A stretch of 64,000 nucleotides of DNA from DFXE01 sp032054765 (GCA_032054765.1 DAMBSC010000013.1:62001-126000), one strand, 5' to 3'. Positions 34,511-42,750 are shown, numbered from the stretch's first letter. The notes: generated from the letters alone by a model not told the origin. Numbers and translations: made by a program.

Positions 34511-36699
34511 GTCATTTCAACAGCTATCCCATCTGGATCATTTTCAAATTTCAGCAATAAGGTTGATGAGTTCTTATCCCAGGATTGATCAAAGTCTATT
34601 ACTGAACCATCTGATACTTTTTTTGCTGTAACGTTATCTGGCTGTGTTGGTAAATAAATACGTGATACATTCGTTGTATTAATAGGGCTTTTTGCAATGA
34701 AAGAATATGTATTTCTACTTGTAGTTTCATTGTAGATTCTAGATGCACCACATAATACGACGGGTTTATTCTTTTCAATAATTCGTTCTACATTATACAA
34801 AAAAGATTGTTCGTCAGGATAAATGGTTTTACTTGTCAATACAGGTAATTCCGGATCAAACAGGTCTATGAAAATCCCATTCAATTCTAATGGGGTTTCA
34901 GAGGTGCTTTCATCCATCACTGCCGCAATGATATAGGGTCCACGCTCCAGATATAAGCTGTTTTTTGTTTCCAATTTTCCGGTATTAGGAGATGATTCAT
35001 AAGCCTTTTTCACCATATCAAAATACTTTGAATCATTGTTGGATTGTAAGACAAAATCTTTAGGTTCTTCCCGTAATACATATACTTTTCCATTACCGCA
35101 TACATACTCATTCGTTGTCGGCGTCAGTGATTCTACTCCCAGCATTTCGAAAAGATGCATTGATGGGACCTTATAATTGTAGCTTTCAGTATTCCACCAT
35201 TCCATAACAGATTGATACGGGTCGATATCTTTCCCGCAATATATCAATACACCACCTTTCTTAACCCAATCGGCAATATATTGATGAAATTCCGGTTTCA
35301 TGGGTTTCATATTAGCATATGACATGATTAGCACTTTCAGGTTCTTCCATGTATCGCGATATTCCGTGTTTTCGATATGAACGGTACTTACCGGTATTCC
35401 TCGTTTTAATAAAGGGAATGTCTGACCATAGAAATTGGAAAACTGAATATCATCATAACCCTCATGAATAGGAAATCGCTGAAACATTAGCGAGTTAGAC
35501 ATCAGAACACCGATTCCCTCCGAGCCACTCACCTTATTATCAGATAAAGGCATATCGTTCAATGTATTCACCATTACCTGCATTTGTGTGGAAAAGAAAC
35601 GGGGGATTCTTGCTTTCGCATCGCTATCCGCACTGGTTCTGTATAACCCTTCATAAATTCTATCCGGCCAGGGCATTACCTCATAATTATCGATCATCGG
35701 ATATAACAATTGTGCAGCAAAAGTTGCCTGGTAATTCTTTTTGAAATCTGCCCAGTCTCGAGGTCTGTCTTCTATCGGATCAGTCAGGAAAAACATTTTA
35801 CGTCCTGTTGGGCGGGTCATAGACTCCATCGATCCATATTCCAGAAAGGCATTTTCAAAAACACGTTCTTTTTGTATTCCATTATAGAAAGTCGGCACAC
35901 GCGACGTTCCTGTCCATACCTGGGCTATATAACCGTCTACACAAGGCAAAGAGGCTAAACTTGCCTCAGGACTTACAATCTGCCAGGCAGAATAATTAAC
36001 TAATGAATGAGTCGGTACATAGCATCTTACATCCATTCCTTTTGTTTTGCCATATTCCTTCGCATATGTAAACACTTCTTCTAATGCCCTGTAATATAGA
36101 TGATATTTTAATTTGTTCGATAAATAGGTATTTTCGGCAGACGCATGTTGAGGCCGCCACGGGAAACCATAATAATCCTGCCATTCACGTTTAAAAGATT
36201 CGCTGTAGCCCCCATGTGCCCAAAATTCGGGTTCTTCCATATAGATGGCATCAATACCTGCGTCAATAACTCTTTTCACATGGACTTCTTTGATATATTT
36301 GAGGTAATTCATCGTCGGAACGATATAGGGAACCATATGTCCGTGCCATATCGTATCGCCTTCCATGTTTACCTGGCCTTCGTCCATATGCCATTCTCCA
36401 TCCCATTTTCCGGTAAAATAATCCTGATATTCACCCCATGCAATTCCTGTCATGAAGTGGGTAGTATATCCTCTGTCGCGCCATGACTGGACACGCTCTT
36501 CAAACGTCATATTTTTCCTGTCATTTGCTCCATAAATAATAGCCACATCAGAACGGACGTCGGTAAAGGGTTTCCAATGACCACTTGTTTGAAAAGCTGT
36601 TTTTTCTTTCGTTTCTGAGGTTGGTTGTGTTTCGTTAGATTTAGTAGAACATCCAGTGATGCCAAGGCATACAAGGCATATTAAAAAGACATTTTTCAT
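34492..36699 (-). CDS. Putative glycoside-hydrolase-like lipoprotein
   Basis: A 735-aa exported protein. MKNVFLICLVCLGITGC is a lipoprotein signal with lipobox ITGC (Cys17). The N-terminal half reads like a TIM-barrel glycosidase: RDRGYTTHFMTGIAWGEYQ, then a barrel strand ending in acidic residues, DAGIDAIYMEEPEFWAHGGYS, whose EEPEF glutamates are candidates for the acid/base. The middle (about residues 430-520, with LKVLIMSYANMKPMKPEFHQYIADWVKKGGVLIYCG) resembles the glutamine-amidotransferase-like trimerisation domain of beta-galactosidase-type enzymes. The C-terminus is a beta-sandwich-like segment. I cannot assign a CAZy family. It is convergent with permease 9 and divergent from ndk, so it is probably transcribed alone. 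Its last seven codons lie in the repeat hairpin. Confidence 0.6.
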   Translation of the reverse strand: MKNVFLICLVCLGITGCSTKSNETQPTSETKEKTAFQTSGHWKPFTDVRSDVAIIYGANDRKNMTFEERVQSWRDRGYTTHFMTGIAWGEYQDYFTGKWDGEWHMDEGQVNMEGDTIWHGHMVPYIVPTMNYLKYIKEVHVKRVIDAGIDAIYMEEPEFWAHGGYSESFKREWQDYYGFPWRPQHASAENTYLSNKLKYHLYYRALEEVFTYAKEYGKTKGMDVRCYVPTHSLVNYSAWQIVSPEASLASLPCVDGYIAQVWTGTSRVPTFYNGIQKERVFENAFLEYGSMESMTRPTGRKMFFLTDPIEDRPRDWADFKKNYQATFAAQLLYPMIDNYEVMPWPDRIYEGLYRTSADSDAKARIPRFFSTQMQVMVNTLNDMPLSDNKVSGSEGIGVLMSNSLMFQRFPIHEGYDDIQFSNFYGQTFPLLKRGIPVSTVHIENTEYRDTWKNLKVLIMSYANMKPMKPEFHQYIADWVKKGGVLIYCGKDIDPYQSVMEWWNTESYNYKVPSMHLFEMLGVESLTPTTNEYVCGNGKVYVLREEPKDFVLQSNNDSKYFDMVKKAYESSPNTGKLETKNSLYLERGPYIIAAVMDESTSETPLELNGIFIDLFDPELPVLTSKTIYPDEQSFLYNVERIIEKNKPVVLCGASRIYNETTSRNTYSFIAKSPINTTNVSRIYLPTQPDNVTAKKVSDGSVIDFDQSWDKNSSTLLLKFENDPDGIAVEMTQQLNH

Positions 36700-36898
36700 C
36701 GATAAATAGTTTAAGTTTATTCTCTATAGTTTATGGTGAACAAATATATGCAATTTGTCAAAATATTTATTATTTTTTCTCTTTCCTGATATTATTTTTG
36801 CCAGAGTTAAGATTAGTTTCTAAAAAGTATTTTATTAATTTTGAGGCCAATCATTAGTAAACAGGTTTTATCCTTATCAATATTTAAAGATTCTGCAT

Positions 36899-37360
36899 AT
36901 GGAAAAAACATTAGTTATTTTGAAACCCGGGACTATTCAACGAGGGTTAATAGGCGAAATTATTAATCGTTTTGAGAAAAAAGGTCTTCGTCTGGCAGGT
37001 ATGAAGATGGTTTGGCTGACGGATGAAATATTAAGTGAACATTATTTCCATTTGAAGGATAAGCCCTTTTTTCAGCGATTGAAAGATGATATGCGAACTA
37101 TTCCTGTAATTGTTTGTTGCTGGGAAGGTATTGATGCTGTAGAAGTTATCCGTACTCTAACCGGGAAGACAAATGGCCGTCTAGCCGCTCCGGGAACTAT
37201 TCGTGGCGATTATTCAATGAGTGTACAGGAGAATATTGTGCATGCCTCGGATTCACAGGAAAATGCAAAGATAGAATTACAACGTTTTTTTAAAGAAAAT
37301 GAAATCTTTGATTATCCATTGAATAATCTTTTAAGTCTGTATGCCAATGACGAAATCTAA
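36899..37360 (+). CDS. ndk: Nucleoside diphosphate kinase
   Basis: A 153-aa cytoplasmic enzyme that moves the gamma-phosphate from ATP to other nucleoside diphosphates through a phosphohistidine. The start MEKTLVILKPGTIQRGLIGEI is the family N-terminus. The active-site histidine is His115 in NIVHASDS, and the nucleotide-binding loop GRLAAPGTIRGDYS is intact. Length and order are typical. Position 11 is Gly where many relatives have Asp or Asn (KPD/KPN); this position varies in the family. It stands alone between the divergent lipoprotein gene and the TPR gene 88 nt downstream, which has its own promoter-like site. Confidence 0.96.
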   Translation: MEKTLVILKPGTIQRGLIGEIINRFEKKGLRLAGMKMVWLTDEILSEHYFHLKDKPFFQRLKDDMRTIPVIVCCWEGIDAVEVIRTLTGKTNGRLAAPGTIRGDYSMSVQENIVHASDSQENAKIELQRFFKENEIFDYPLNNLLSLYANDEI

Positions 37361-37423
37361 ATCTGGAAGAACCCTGATATAACAAGTGTGAAAAGTGTAA
37401 ATAATATTCTAAATTAAATTATA

Positions 37424-37431
37424 TATCTTTG
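37424..37431 (+). promoter_or_regulatory. Bacteroidetes -7 box before the TPR gene
   Basis: TATCTTTG fits TAnnTTTG. No good TTTG is seen at the -33 position. The predicted start would leave a leader of only about a dozen bases before the ATG at 37449, so the ATG at 37458 might be used instead. Confidence 0.4.
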
Positions 37432-37448
37432 TTTCTCGTTAAATAAAG

Positions 37449-39182
37449 ATGAAAAACATGAGAAAACTTATACTGTGTACTATTACTTGTTTATTTGCAT
37501 TGCCTTTAATGGCCCAGAAGGCGCCAAAATGGATGGAGAAGTCGAAGAAGGCTATTATTTCCATAAATACCTTTGATAAAGACAATCGTAAAATAGCGAC
37601 TATAAACGGATTCTTTATAACAGAATCAGGGGAAGCTCTTTCTGCCTATCTACCCTTTAAAGGAGCTGATAAAGCATCCGTTACTGATGCAGAAGGAAAT
37701 ACCTATCCGGTAACTTTCATAATAGGTGCAGACGATTTGTATGATGTTATCAAATTCAAAGTAGCAGTTACTAAAAAAGTCGCTTTTATTCCGCTGGCTT
37801 CCGATCCGGTACCCAACGGTTCTACTGTTTATTTAGTGAATTATTCTACAGGTAAAGAAGCTTCCTTTAAAGAAGGTTCTATTTTGGAAGTTACTAAATT
37901 GAAAGATGCTTACAATTATTATAAAATATCTTTTCCCGTAGAATCTGATCAAACATATTCTCCATTATTATTGTCTAATGGACAGGCATTTGCTTTATCA
38001 CAGGATGATGCATCTGGAAAAAAAGAAAATTCCTATGGCGTATCGGCTACGTATGTAAACTCATTAAATATATCTTCAACAGATGCCTTTAATGTTGTAT
38101 ATAATAGTATAGGCATACGTAAAACCTGGCCTTCCGACCCGGATCAGGCATCTGTCTCCTTATTCTTGTTAGCAAATTCTCAGGATACCAAAACATATCT
38201 GGAAACTTTAAATGATTTTATAGCAACATTTCCAACTATGTCGGAAGGATATTTGAACAGAGCTTCACTATATGCCGGAAGAAGAAACGATTTGTCCTCT
38301 AATCCTACAGAACAGGCAAATTATTTAGATTTGGCATTAGCTGATCTGAATACTGCCGCGAAGTTTTCTTCCAAGAAGGGCGATGCTTATTTTAATCAGG
38401 CAAAGCTTATCTTCGATGTTGCAACAAGCGATACCACGTTGACTGATAAGAATTGGAGTGTTGGCGCTGCTATGGCTGCAGTTATGCAAGCTATTGATGA
38501 AGAAGATCTTCCTGTGTATCGTCAGTTAGAAGGTGATATTTATTTTTATATGGGTGCATTCCCCTCTGCATATGAATCTTATATGAAGGTAAATGAAACT
38601 GATCTGGCTTCTGCCGCTTCTTTTTATATGGCAGCAAAAGCATTGGAAAACATACCCGGAACACAGATAAGTGATATTATAACTTTACTGGATAGTGCCA
38701 TTATAAGAATGAGTACTCCTGTACCTGCAGAAGCGGCTCCTTATATTCTTGAACGTGTCGAACATAAAATGCAATTATCACAATTTAAAGAAGCTGTAGA
38801 AGATTACGATTTATATTATTCTTTAGTTAAGGGACAGGTAAATGATAGTTTCTATTATTACCGTGAACAGGCTAAATTCAGATCAGGAGATAATGAAGGA
38901 GCTTTACAGGATATTCAGGAAGCTATAAAAATAAATTCAAGTTCTCCTGATTATTTTGCAGAAGAAGCGGCTATATATGTTCGCTTGCAAAAATATAATG
39001 AAGCATTAGGTAGCGTAAATAAAGCAATAGAGTTAGCTCCAGAATTCGGTGCTTGCTATAGAATAAAAGGTGTATGCTATGTTCGCCTGAATAATACGGC
39101 AGAAGCATGTAAAGCTTTTGAGAAAGCAAAAGAATATGGAGATCCTTTGGTTGATAGATTGATGAAAGAACATTGTAAGTAA
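37449..39182 (+). CDS. Exported TPR protein with a degenerate trypsin-like N-terminal domain
   Basis: A 577-aa protein with a signal peptide (MKNMRKLILCTITCLFALPLMAQ, cut after AQ). Residues of about 25 to 205 follow the strand pattern of trypsin-like proteases (AIISINTFDKDNRKIATINGFFITESGEALSAYLPF, then DLYDVIKFKV), but I see no catalytic serine motif GxSGG; the matching place reads LLLSNGQAFALS. It is therefore probably an inactive protease fold. The C-terminal half (about residues 255-577) is built of tetratricopeptide repeats, clearest in DSFYYYREQAKFRSGDNEGALQDIQEAIKINSSS and the last two units. Such proteins scaffold complexes in the periplasm. The partner is not indicated. The first heptamer-repeat array begins five bases after its stop. 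Confidence 0.75.
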   Translation: MKNMRKLILCTITCLFALPLMAQKAPKWMEKSKKAIISINTFDKDNRKIATINGFFITESGEALSAYLPFKGADKASVTDAEGNTYPVTFIIGADDLYDVIKFKVAVTKKVAFIPLASDPVPNGSTVYLVNYSTGKEASFKEGSILEVTKLKDAYNYYKISFPVESDQTYSPLLLSNGQAFALSQDDASGKKENSYGVSATYVNSLNISSTDAFNVVYNSIGIRKTWPSDPDQASVSLFLLANSQDTKTYLETLNDFIATFPTMSEGYLNRASLYAGRRNDLSSNPTEQANYLDLALADLNTAAKFSSKKGDAYFNQAKLIFDVATSDTTLTDKNWSVGAAMAAVMQAIDEEDLPVYRQLEGDIYFYMGAFPSAYESYMKVNETDLASAASFYMAAKALENIPGTQISDIITLLDSAIIRMSTPVPAEAAPYILERVEHKMQLSQFKEAVEDYDLYYSLVKGQVNDSFYYYREQAKFRSGDNEGALQDIQEAIKINSSSPDYFAEEAAIYVRLQKYNEALGSVNKAIELAPEFGACYRIKGVCYVRLNNTAEACKAFEKAKEYGDPLVDRLMKEHCK

Positions 39183-39186
39183 ATTG

Positions 39187-39217
39187 GGCAGTAGGTAGTA
39201 AGCAGTAGGCTGTAAGG
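39187..39217. repeat. Heptamer repeat array, left flank of the S23-like gene
   Basis: Four 7-bp units: GGCAGTA, GGTAGTA, AGCAGTA, GGCTGTA (39187-39214), then AGG. The same unit family in reverse complement lies at 39612-39656, on the other side of the 39248 gene. Confidence 0.8.
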
Positions 39218-39247
39218 AAATATTAATAACCAAAATAATTAATTATC

Positions 39248-39607
39248 ATGAAGAAATTTGCTGGTTTTGAGGATCTGGAGATATGGAAAGAAAGTATGCG
39301 ACTATGTATAAAAGTTTATAACCTGATAAAGAATTGTAAAGATTATGGCTTTAAAGATCAAATACAGCGTGCTTCTGTTTCAATTCCTTCAAATATTGCG
39401 GAAGGCTATGAACGCCAAACAAACAAAGAGTTTATACAATTTTTGTATATATCCAAGGGATCATGCGCCGAATTCAGGACACAATGTTATTTGGCCAAAG
39501 AATTGAATTATATAAATAATGATGATTTCAATATGCTAATTAGCAAATCAACACAAATATCTGCTATGATAAGCAATTTTATCAAAAACAGAAAAACCAA
39601 CTATTAA
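39248..39607 (+). CDS. Four-helix-bundle protein (23S rRNA intervening-sequence, S23-like family)
   Basis: A 119-aa all-helical protein with the S23 pattern: MKKFAGFEDLEIWKESMRLCIKVYNLI, then the conserved QIQRASVSIPSNIAEGYER, QFLYISKGSCAEFRTQCYLAKELNYI, and a last helix. Members were first found in intervening sequences of 23S rRNA genes; many, as here, lie elsewhere in the chromosome, and their molecular role is unknown. There is no rRNA around it. The gene is bracketed by inverted arrays of a CAGTAGG-type heptamer, about 400 bp apart, which gives it the look of a small self-contained cassette. It is related to the accessory protein Avd of diversity-generating retroelements, but I see no reverse transcriptase or template repeat here. 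Confidence 0.85.
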   Translation: MKKFAGFEDLEIWKESMRLCIKVYNLIKNCKDYGFKDQIQRASVSIPSNIAEGYERQTNKEFIQFLYISKGSCAEFRTQCYLAKELNYINNDDFNMLISKSTQISAMISNFIKNRKTNY

Positions 39608-39611
39608 ATAA

Positions 39612-39656
39612 CCTATTGCCTATTGCCTACTGCTTCCTACTTACTGCCTACTGCTA
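39612..39656. repeat. Heptamer repeat array, right flank of the S23-like gene
   Basis: Six 7-bp units: CCTATTG, CCTATTG, CCTACTG, CTTCCTA, CTTACTG, CCTACTG (39612-39653). They are reverse complements in type of the left-flank units. The array lies between the convergent S23-like and aldo/keto reductase genes and could also act as a terminator. Confidence 0.8.
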
Positions 39657-39664
39657 AGTCCCCG

Positions 39665-40660
39665 CTACATCAAAAGAACCTTCTCAATTGAAGCCAACTC
39701 TTCGGCAGAAAACTGTAGGTTATGGAGTGCTTTTAAGTTATCGTTTAGCTGCTCTACGGAACTGGCTCCTATCAAAACACTAGTAACACGATCGTCTTTT
39801 AGTAACCAGGCCAAAGCCATTTCTGCTAACGTTTGACTGCGACTATTGGCAATCTCATTTAGTTTTCTAACTTTCGCAATTACGTTTTCCGTAATCTGAT
39901 TTTGCTGAAGAAAACCTGTCGTTTTTGCTGCTCTTGAATCAATAGGAATGCCATTTAAGTATCTGTTTGTCAATAAGCCTTGTGCTAACGGAGAGAAAGC
40001 TATTAATCCTATTCCTTCGTCTTTTAAGAGCGGTAACAGTTTCGGCTCTACCCAGCGTTCAAACATAGAGTATTTAGCTTGATGAATCAGGCAGTGAATT
40101 TTATGCTCATTTAATATAGCTAATGCAGCGTTAGTTTGTTCATCATTATAATTCGAAATACCGACATATAAAGCTTTACCTTGACGAACGATATCAGCCA
40201 AAGCTCCCATCGTTTCTTCGATTGGAGTTTCAGGATCAGGACGATGCGAGTAAAAAATATCCACATATTCCAACCCCATCCGCTTTAGACTTTGATCCAA
40301 ACTTGCCATGAGATATTTCCGACTTCCCCAATTGCCATAAGGCCCCGGCCACATATCATATCCGGCTTTTGAAGAAATAATTAACTCATCTCTATATTTT
40401 CCGAGTCCTTTCTTTAAGATTCTGCCAAAGTTTTCTTCTGCAGAACCGTATACCGGTCCATAATTGTTTGCCAAATCAAAATGGGTAATACCATTATCAA
40501 ATGCGGTATGTGCAATCTCAATAAAATGATTAAATATATCGACACTTCCAAAGTTATGCCATAATCCAAGTGAGATAGCCGGAAGTAGAATTCCGCTTCT
40601 TCCACACCGACGATAAATCATATCGTCGTAGCGTTTTTCATTTGCTTTATATGTTTCCAT
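39665..40660 (-). CDS. Aldo/keto reductase, YghZ / L-glyceraldehyde-3-phosphate reductase type
   Basis: A 331-aa cytoplasmic NADPH-dependent oxidoreductase. The four catalytic residues are visible: Asp62 and Tyr67 in FDLANNYGP, Lys98 in IISSKAGYDMWPGPYGNWGSRKY, and His139 in YSHRPDPETPIEET. The MWPGPYGNWGSRKY stretch and the C-terminal IGASSVEQLNDNLKAL cofactor segment are those of the YghZ subgroup (related to potassium-channel beta subunits), whose known member reduces L-glyceraldehyde 3-phosphate. The true substrate may differ. The start at 40660 is supported by alignment of RRCGRSGILLPAISLG near residue 20. It is transcribed toward the S23-like gene and away from the sigma-factor gene. 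Confidence 0.92.
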   Translation of the reverse strand: METYKANEKRYDDMIYRRCGRSGILLPAISLGLWHNFGSVDIFNHFIEIAHTAFDNGITHFDLANNYGPVYGSAEENFGRILKKGLGKYRDELIISSKAGYDMWPGPYGNWGSRKYLMASLDQSLKRMGLEYVDIFYSHRPDPETPIEETMGALADIVRQGKALYVGISNYNDEQTNAALAILNEHKIHCLIHQAKYSMFERWVEPKLLPLLKDEGIGLIAFSPLAQGLLTNRYLNGIPIDSRAAKTTGFLQQNQITENVIAKVRKLNEIANSRSQTLAEMALAWLLKDDRVTSVLIGASSVEQLNDNLKALHNLQFSAEELASIEKVLLM

Positions 40661-40732
40661 AATATCAGTTAATTTTAGAAAAACAAATATACTCTTTTTA
40701 AAACACTTTATACTGTTGTATGGTTTGTATAT

Positions 40733-40764
40733 TTTGTTTATAGAATAAAACTATCGTATATTTG
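40733..40764 (+). promoter_or_regulatory. Bacteroidetes vegetative promoter for the ECF sigma gene
   Basis: A TTTG -33 element (40733-40736) and TATATTTG -7 element (40757-40764) are separated by 20 nt, matching the TTTG/TAnnTTTG consensus. Transcription would start near 40770, about 20 nt before the ATG at 40793, with a purine-rich GAAGAAAGGAAG between. Confidence 0.75.
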
Positions 40765-40792
40765 TTATAAGAAGAAAGGAAGAATAGAACTA

Positions 40793-41371
40793 ATGTATGA
40801 CCGATCAGATAACCCTGATAAATTATTATTAATTTGGGATCAATTCCGTAATGATGACAAAGAAGCGTTTGCAGTCTTATTTGAAATAACCTCAGACAGA
40901 CTTTATCGTTATGGGCTTAAATTTGCGCGCGATGAAGAACTTGTGAAGGATTGTATACAGGAATTGTTTATCAAGCTACATAAAACCCGAGAGAACTTAC
41001 CGGAATTAAAAAGCCCATTATTTTATTTATTTAGAGCATTACGGAATCTATTGATTGATGCTATACAGCAAAAGGAAAAAATAGTCTATTTTTCACCCCA
41101 GAAATTACCATTCAACGTAAAATTTGTTTTTGATCCTAATAGCGACGATATAAATGAAGAAATAAAAGAAAAGTTTGAGAAAGTAATCAGTCTTTTAAGT
41201 AACAGGCAAAAAGAAGCCATTTATTTAAGATACCAAGCTGAAATGTCGTACGAAGAAATTTCAAACCTAATGGGAATAAACTACCAATCTGTCCGTAATC
41301 TTATTCACCGGTCACTTGAAAAAATCCGTTCGGAAATGAAACCATCATCTTTTTTATCATTGTTTATTTAA
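40793..41371 (+). CDS. ECF-type RNA polymerase sigma factor
   Basis: A 192-aa sigma-70 family protein of the extracytoplasmic-function class. Region 2 reads FEITSDRLYRYGLKFARDEELVKDCIQELFIKLHKT followed by LFRALRNLLIDAI. Region 4 is SLLSNRQKEAIYLRYQAEMSYEEISNLMGINYQSVRNLIHRSLEKIR, a helix-turn-helix. In Bacteroidota such genes usually stand directly before a FecR anti-sigma gene and a SusC/SusD pair and turn on that pair when the receptor binds its ligand. Here the next FecR gene in the same direction begins 8.6 kb later at 49998, after the peptide cluster, so this sigma factor is the likely but unproven partner of that FecR. Confidence 0.93.
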   Translation: MYDRSDNPDKLLLIWDQFRNDDKEAFAVLFEITSDRLYRYGLKFARDEELVKDCIQELFIKLHKTRENLPELKSPLFYLFRALRNLLIDAIQQKEKIVYFSPQKLPFNVKFVFDPNSDDINEEIKEKFEKVISLLSNRQKEAIYLRYQAEMSYEEISNLMGINYQSVRNLIHRSLEKIRSEMKPSSFLSLFI

Positions 41372-41624
41372 ACAATCATTAAAAAAAGACTCATCCTCAC
41401 TGCTTAAAACTTTTCTAGTGGAATAACTATTCTGCTGTAATTTTGAGAATAAGATAGTAGACTTACTATGCCGGTGTTAGACAATCTTTTATATTTAACA
41501 GATAACCATTTTCTTATAACATTTAAATATTTTTCGACGTTTTGCTATTTTAACATTGCATGGGCCAAATTTTTCTATTAAATATCTATATTTGAAAAAA
41601 TGAAAAAACTCATGATCTAACAAT
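41372..41624 (+). promoter_or_regulatory. Gap between sigma gene and LytTR gene, with a -7 box
   Basis: A 253-nt non-coding stretch. TATATTTG at 41587-41594 fits the -7 consensus, about 30 nt before the ATG at 41625. A -33 TTTG at the right distance is not seen; ATTG at 41555-41558 is too far. No terminator hairpin was recognised after the sigma gene. Confidence 0.45.
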
Positions 41625-41990
41625 ATGAAGCACCTAAAATGCTATGAATGTGTTATTTGTGATAAAATATTGCTCGTTGGACGTAATAACATTGATTTAA
41701 TTGAGAATAAAAAGATCATATTTCTCAAAACTTATCTTAACTATATTTTAATTGCATCCTCAAATAGAGAGTATTTTACTAGTGATCCACTTATTTATTT
41801 TGAAAATTATCTTCCATCTTATTTCTTTCGGATAAATAATAGTGTTATCATCAATCTAAACTATATTGATAAAATTCGGAAGGGTGATTGTAAATGTACT
41901 GTAGAACTATCAACTGGAATTAGATTTACAGTATCTCGGCGGCGTATACGTAATTTTATGTCTTTTGTAAGAAATAATTTGAATTACTAG
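41625..41990 (+). CDS. Stand-alone LytTR-domain DNA-binding regulator
   Basis: A 121-aa protein made almost wholly of one LytTR DNA-binding domain: IFLKTYLNYILIASSNREYF, then the diagnostic LPSYFFRINNSVIINLNYIDKI, then VELSTGIRFTVSRRRIRNF. No receiver domain or membrane segment is present, so it is not a standard two-component response regulator. Cys9, Cys12 and Cys16 near the N-terminus (KCYECVICDK) could bind metal or sense redox state; this is speculation. It opens the peptide cluster, and an exact dyad lies 20 bases after its stop. I infer that it controls the cluster, as LytTR regulators do in several bacteriocin systems. It might also control itself. Confidence 0.8.
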   Translation: MKHLKCYECVICDKILLVGRNNIDLIENKKIIFLKTYLNYILIASSNREYFTSDPLIYFENYLPSYFFRINNSVIINLNYIDKIRKGDCKCTVELSTGIRFTVSRRRIRNFMSFVRNNLNY

Positions 41991-42010
41991 ATGAAGCCAA
42001 GTTAATTTAA

Positions 42011-42026
42011 TATGTTATCCAACATA
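42011..42026 (+). promoter_or_regulatory. Candidate operator upstream of the LanC-like gene
   Basis: TATGTTATCCAACATA is an exact 6-bp inverted repeat with a 4-nt spacer. It lies in the 145-nt gap between the LytTR gene and the LanC-like gene, about 110 bases before the ATG at 42136. LytTR proteins usually bind spaced direct repeats, so the binder may be a different protein. Confidence 0.4.
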
Positions 42027-42135
42027 CCAATTGTCCATTTAAAATGACCACATACGATAACCTTAATAACTTATTCACTTATAAAATAATCTTTTTTTTA
42101 TTTTGCAATTCAAATCTTATTATAAATCTAAAAGT

Positions 42136-42750
42136 ATGCAGGATGAGAATTTAATGACACGTATAATTAATCATTTGATGTTAAATGCATGTTTTATGCA
42201 AGATATTGGTCTATATCATGGAAAAATGGGAATTACTATTTTTTTTGCACATTATTCCAGATATACGAAAGAAGTTGCATATAATGATTTTGCGGAAGAA
42301 TTATTAGATGAAATATATCAAGAGATTAGCATTAAGACATCTATTGATTTTGAATCAGGTCTTTGTGGTATAGGTTGGGGAATTGAATATCTTTTGCAAA
42401 ACGGGTTTTTTGAGGGTGACTCAAATGATATTTTATCAGAGTTGGATGCTAAAGTGATGGAAAGGGATATACGCAGATTTAGTGATACTACTCTTCATAC
42501 AGGTCTAAATGGAATATCTTGCTATATAAATAAGCGTTTAAGTTCTTCACAGAGTGAAGCAAACCAGATTCCTTTTGATGATATTTATATCTCAGAATGG
42601 AAACTTATTAACAATAGTGCTTATATTTCAGATAATGATGTGTTTATAGATATATTAAACACTCTTCCTTACGGTGATAATATCCTTAGTTGGAAATTAG
42701 GATTACATAATGGATGTGCGGGATGGGGGATAAAGAAAATTATAGGATGA
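42136..42750 (+). CDS. Half-length LanC-like protein of the peptide cluster
   Basis: A 204-aa protein; I take the ATG at 42136 over a TTG at 42103. Four repeats of the LanC alpha-toroid pattern are visible: DIGLYHGKMGITIFF, DFESGLCGIGWGIEYLL, TTLHTGLNGISCYI and the last residues LGLHNGCAGWGI. Complete LanC cyclases are about twice as long and carry a zinc site with two Cys and a His (WCYG and CHG motifs). Neither motif is present, so lanthionine cyclase activity is unlikely. Short LanC-like proteins of this kind seem to recur beside rSAM-linked glycosyltransferases in Bacteroidota peptide clusters. The stop codon overlaps the next start as ATGA, so the two proteins are made together. The role is unknown; binding the precursor or the sugar donor is a guess. 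Confidence 0.7.
   Translation: MQDENLMTRIINHLMLNACFMQDIGLYHGKMGITIFFAHYSRYTKEVAYNDFAEELLDEIYQEISIKTSIDFESGLCGIGWGIEYLLQNGFFEGDSNDILSELDAKVMERDIRRFSDTTLHTGLNGISCYINKRLSSSQSEANQIPFDDIYISEWKLINNSAYISDNDVFIDILNTLPYGDNILSWKLGLHNGCAGWGIKKIIG

Noticed and set aside
36793..36843. Promoter for ndk (TATTTTTG at 36793 or TAATTTTG at 36836)
   Set aside because: Both fit the -7 pattern, but neither has a TTTG at the correct distance, and two competing weak matches in AT-rich DNA are not convincing.
39248..39607. Diversity-generating retroelement (the S23-like protein as Avd)
   Set aside because: There is no reverse transcriptase, template repeat or variable-repeat target gene nearby, so a plain S23-like gene is the better call.
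40757..40764. A sigma-54 promoter for the ECF sigma gene
   Set aside because: There is no TGGCAC box; the site fits the vegetative TTTG/TAnnTTTG pattern.
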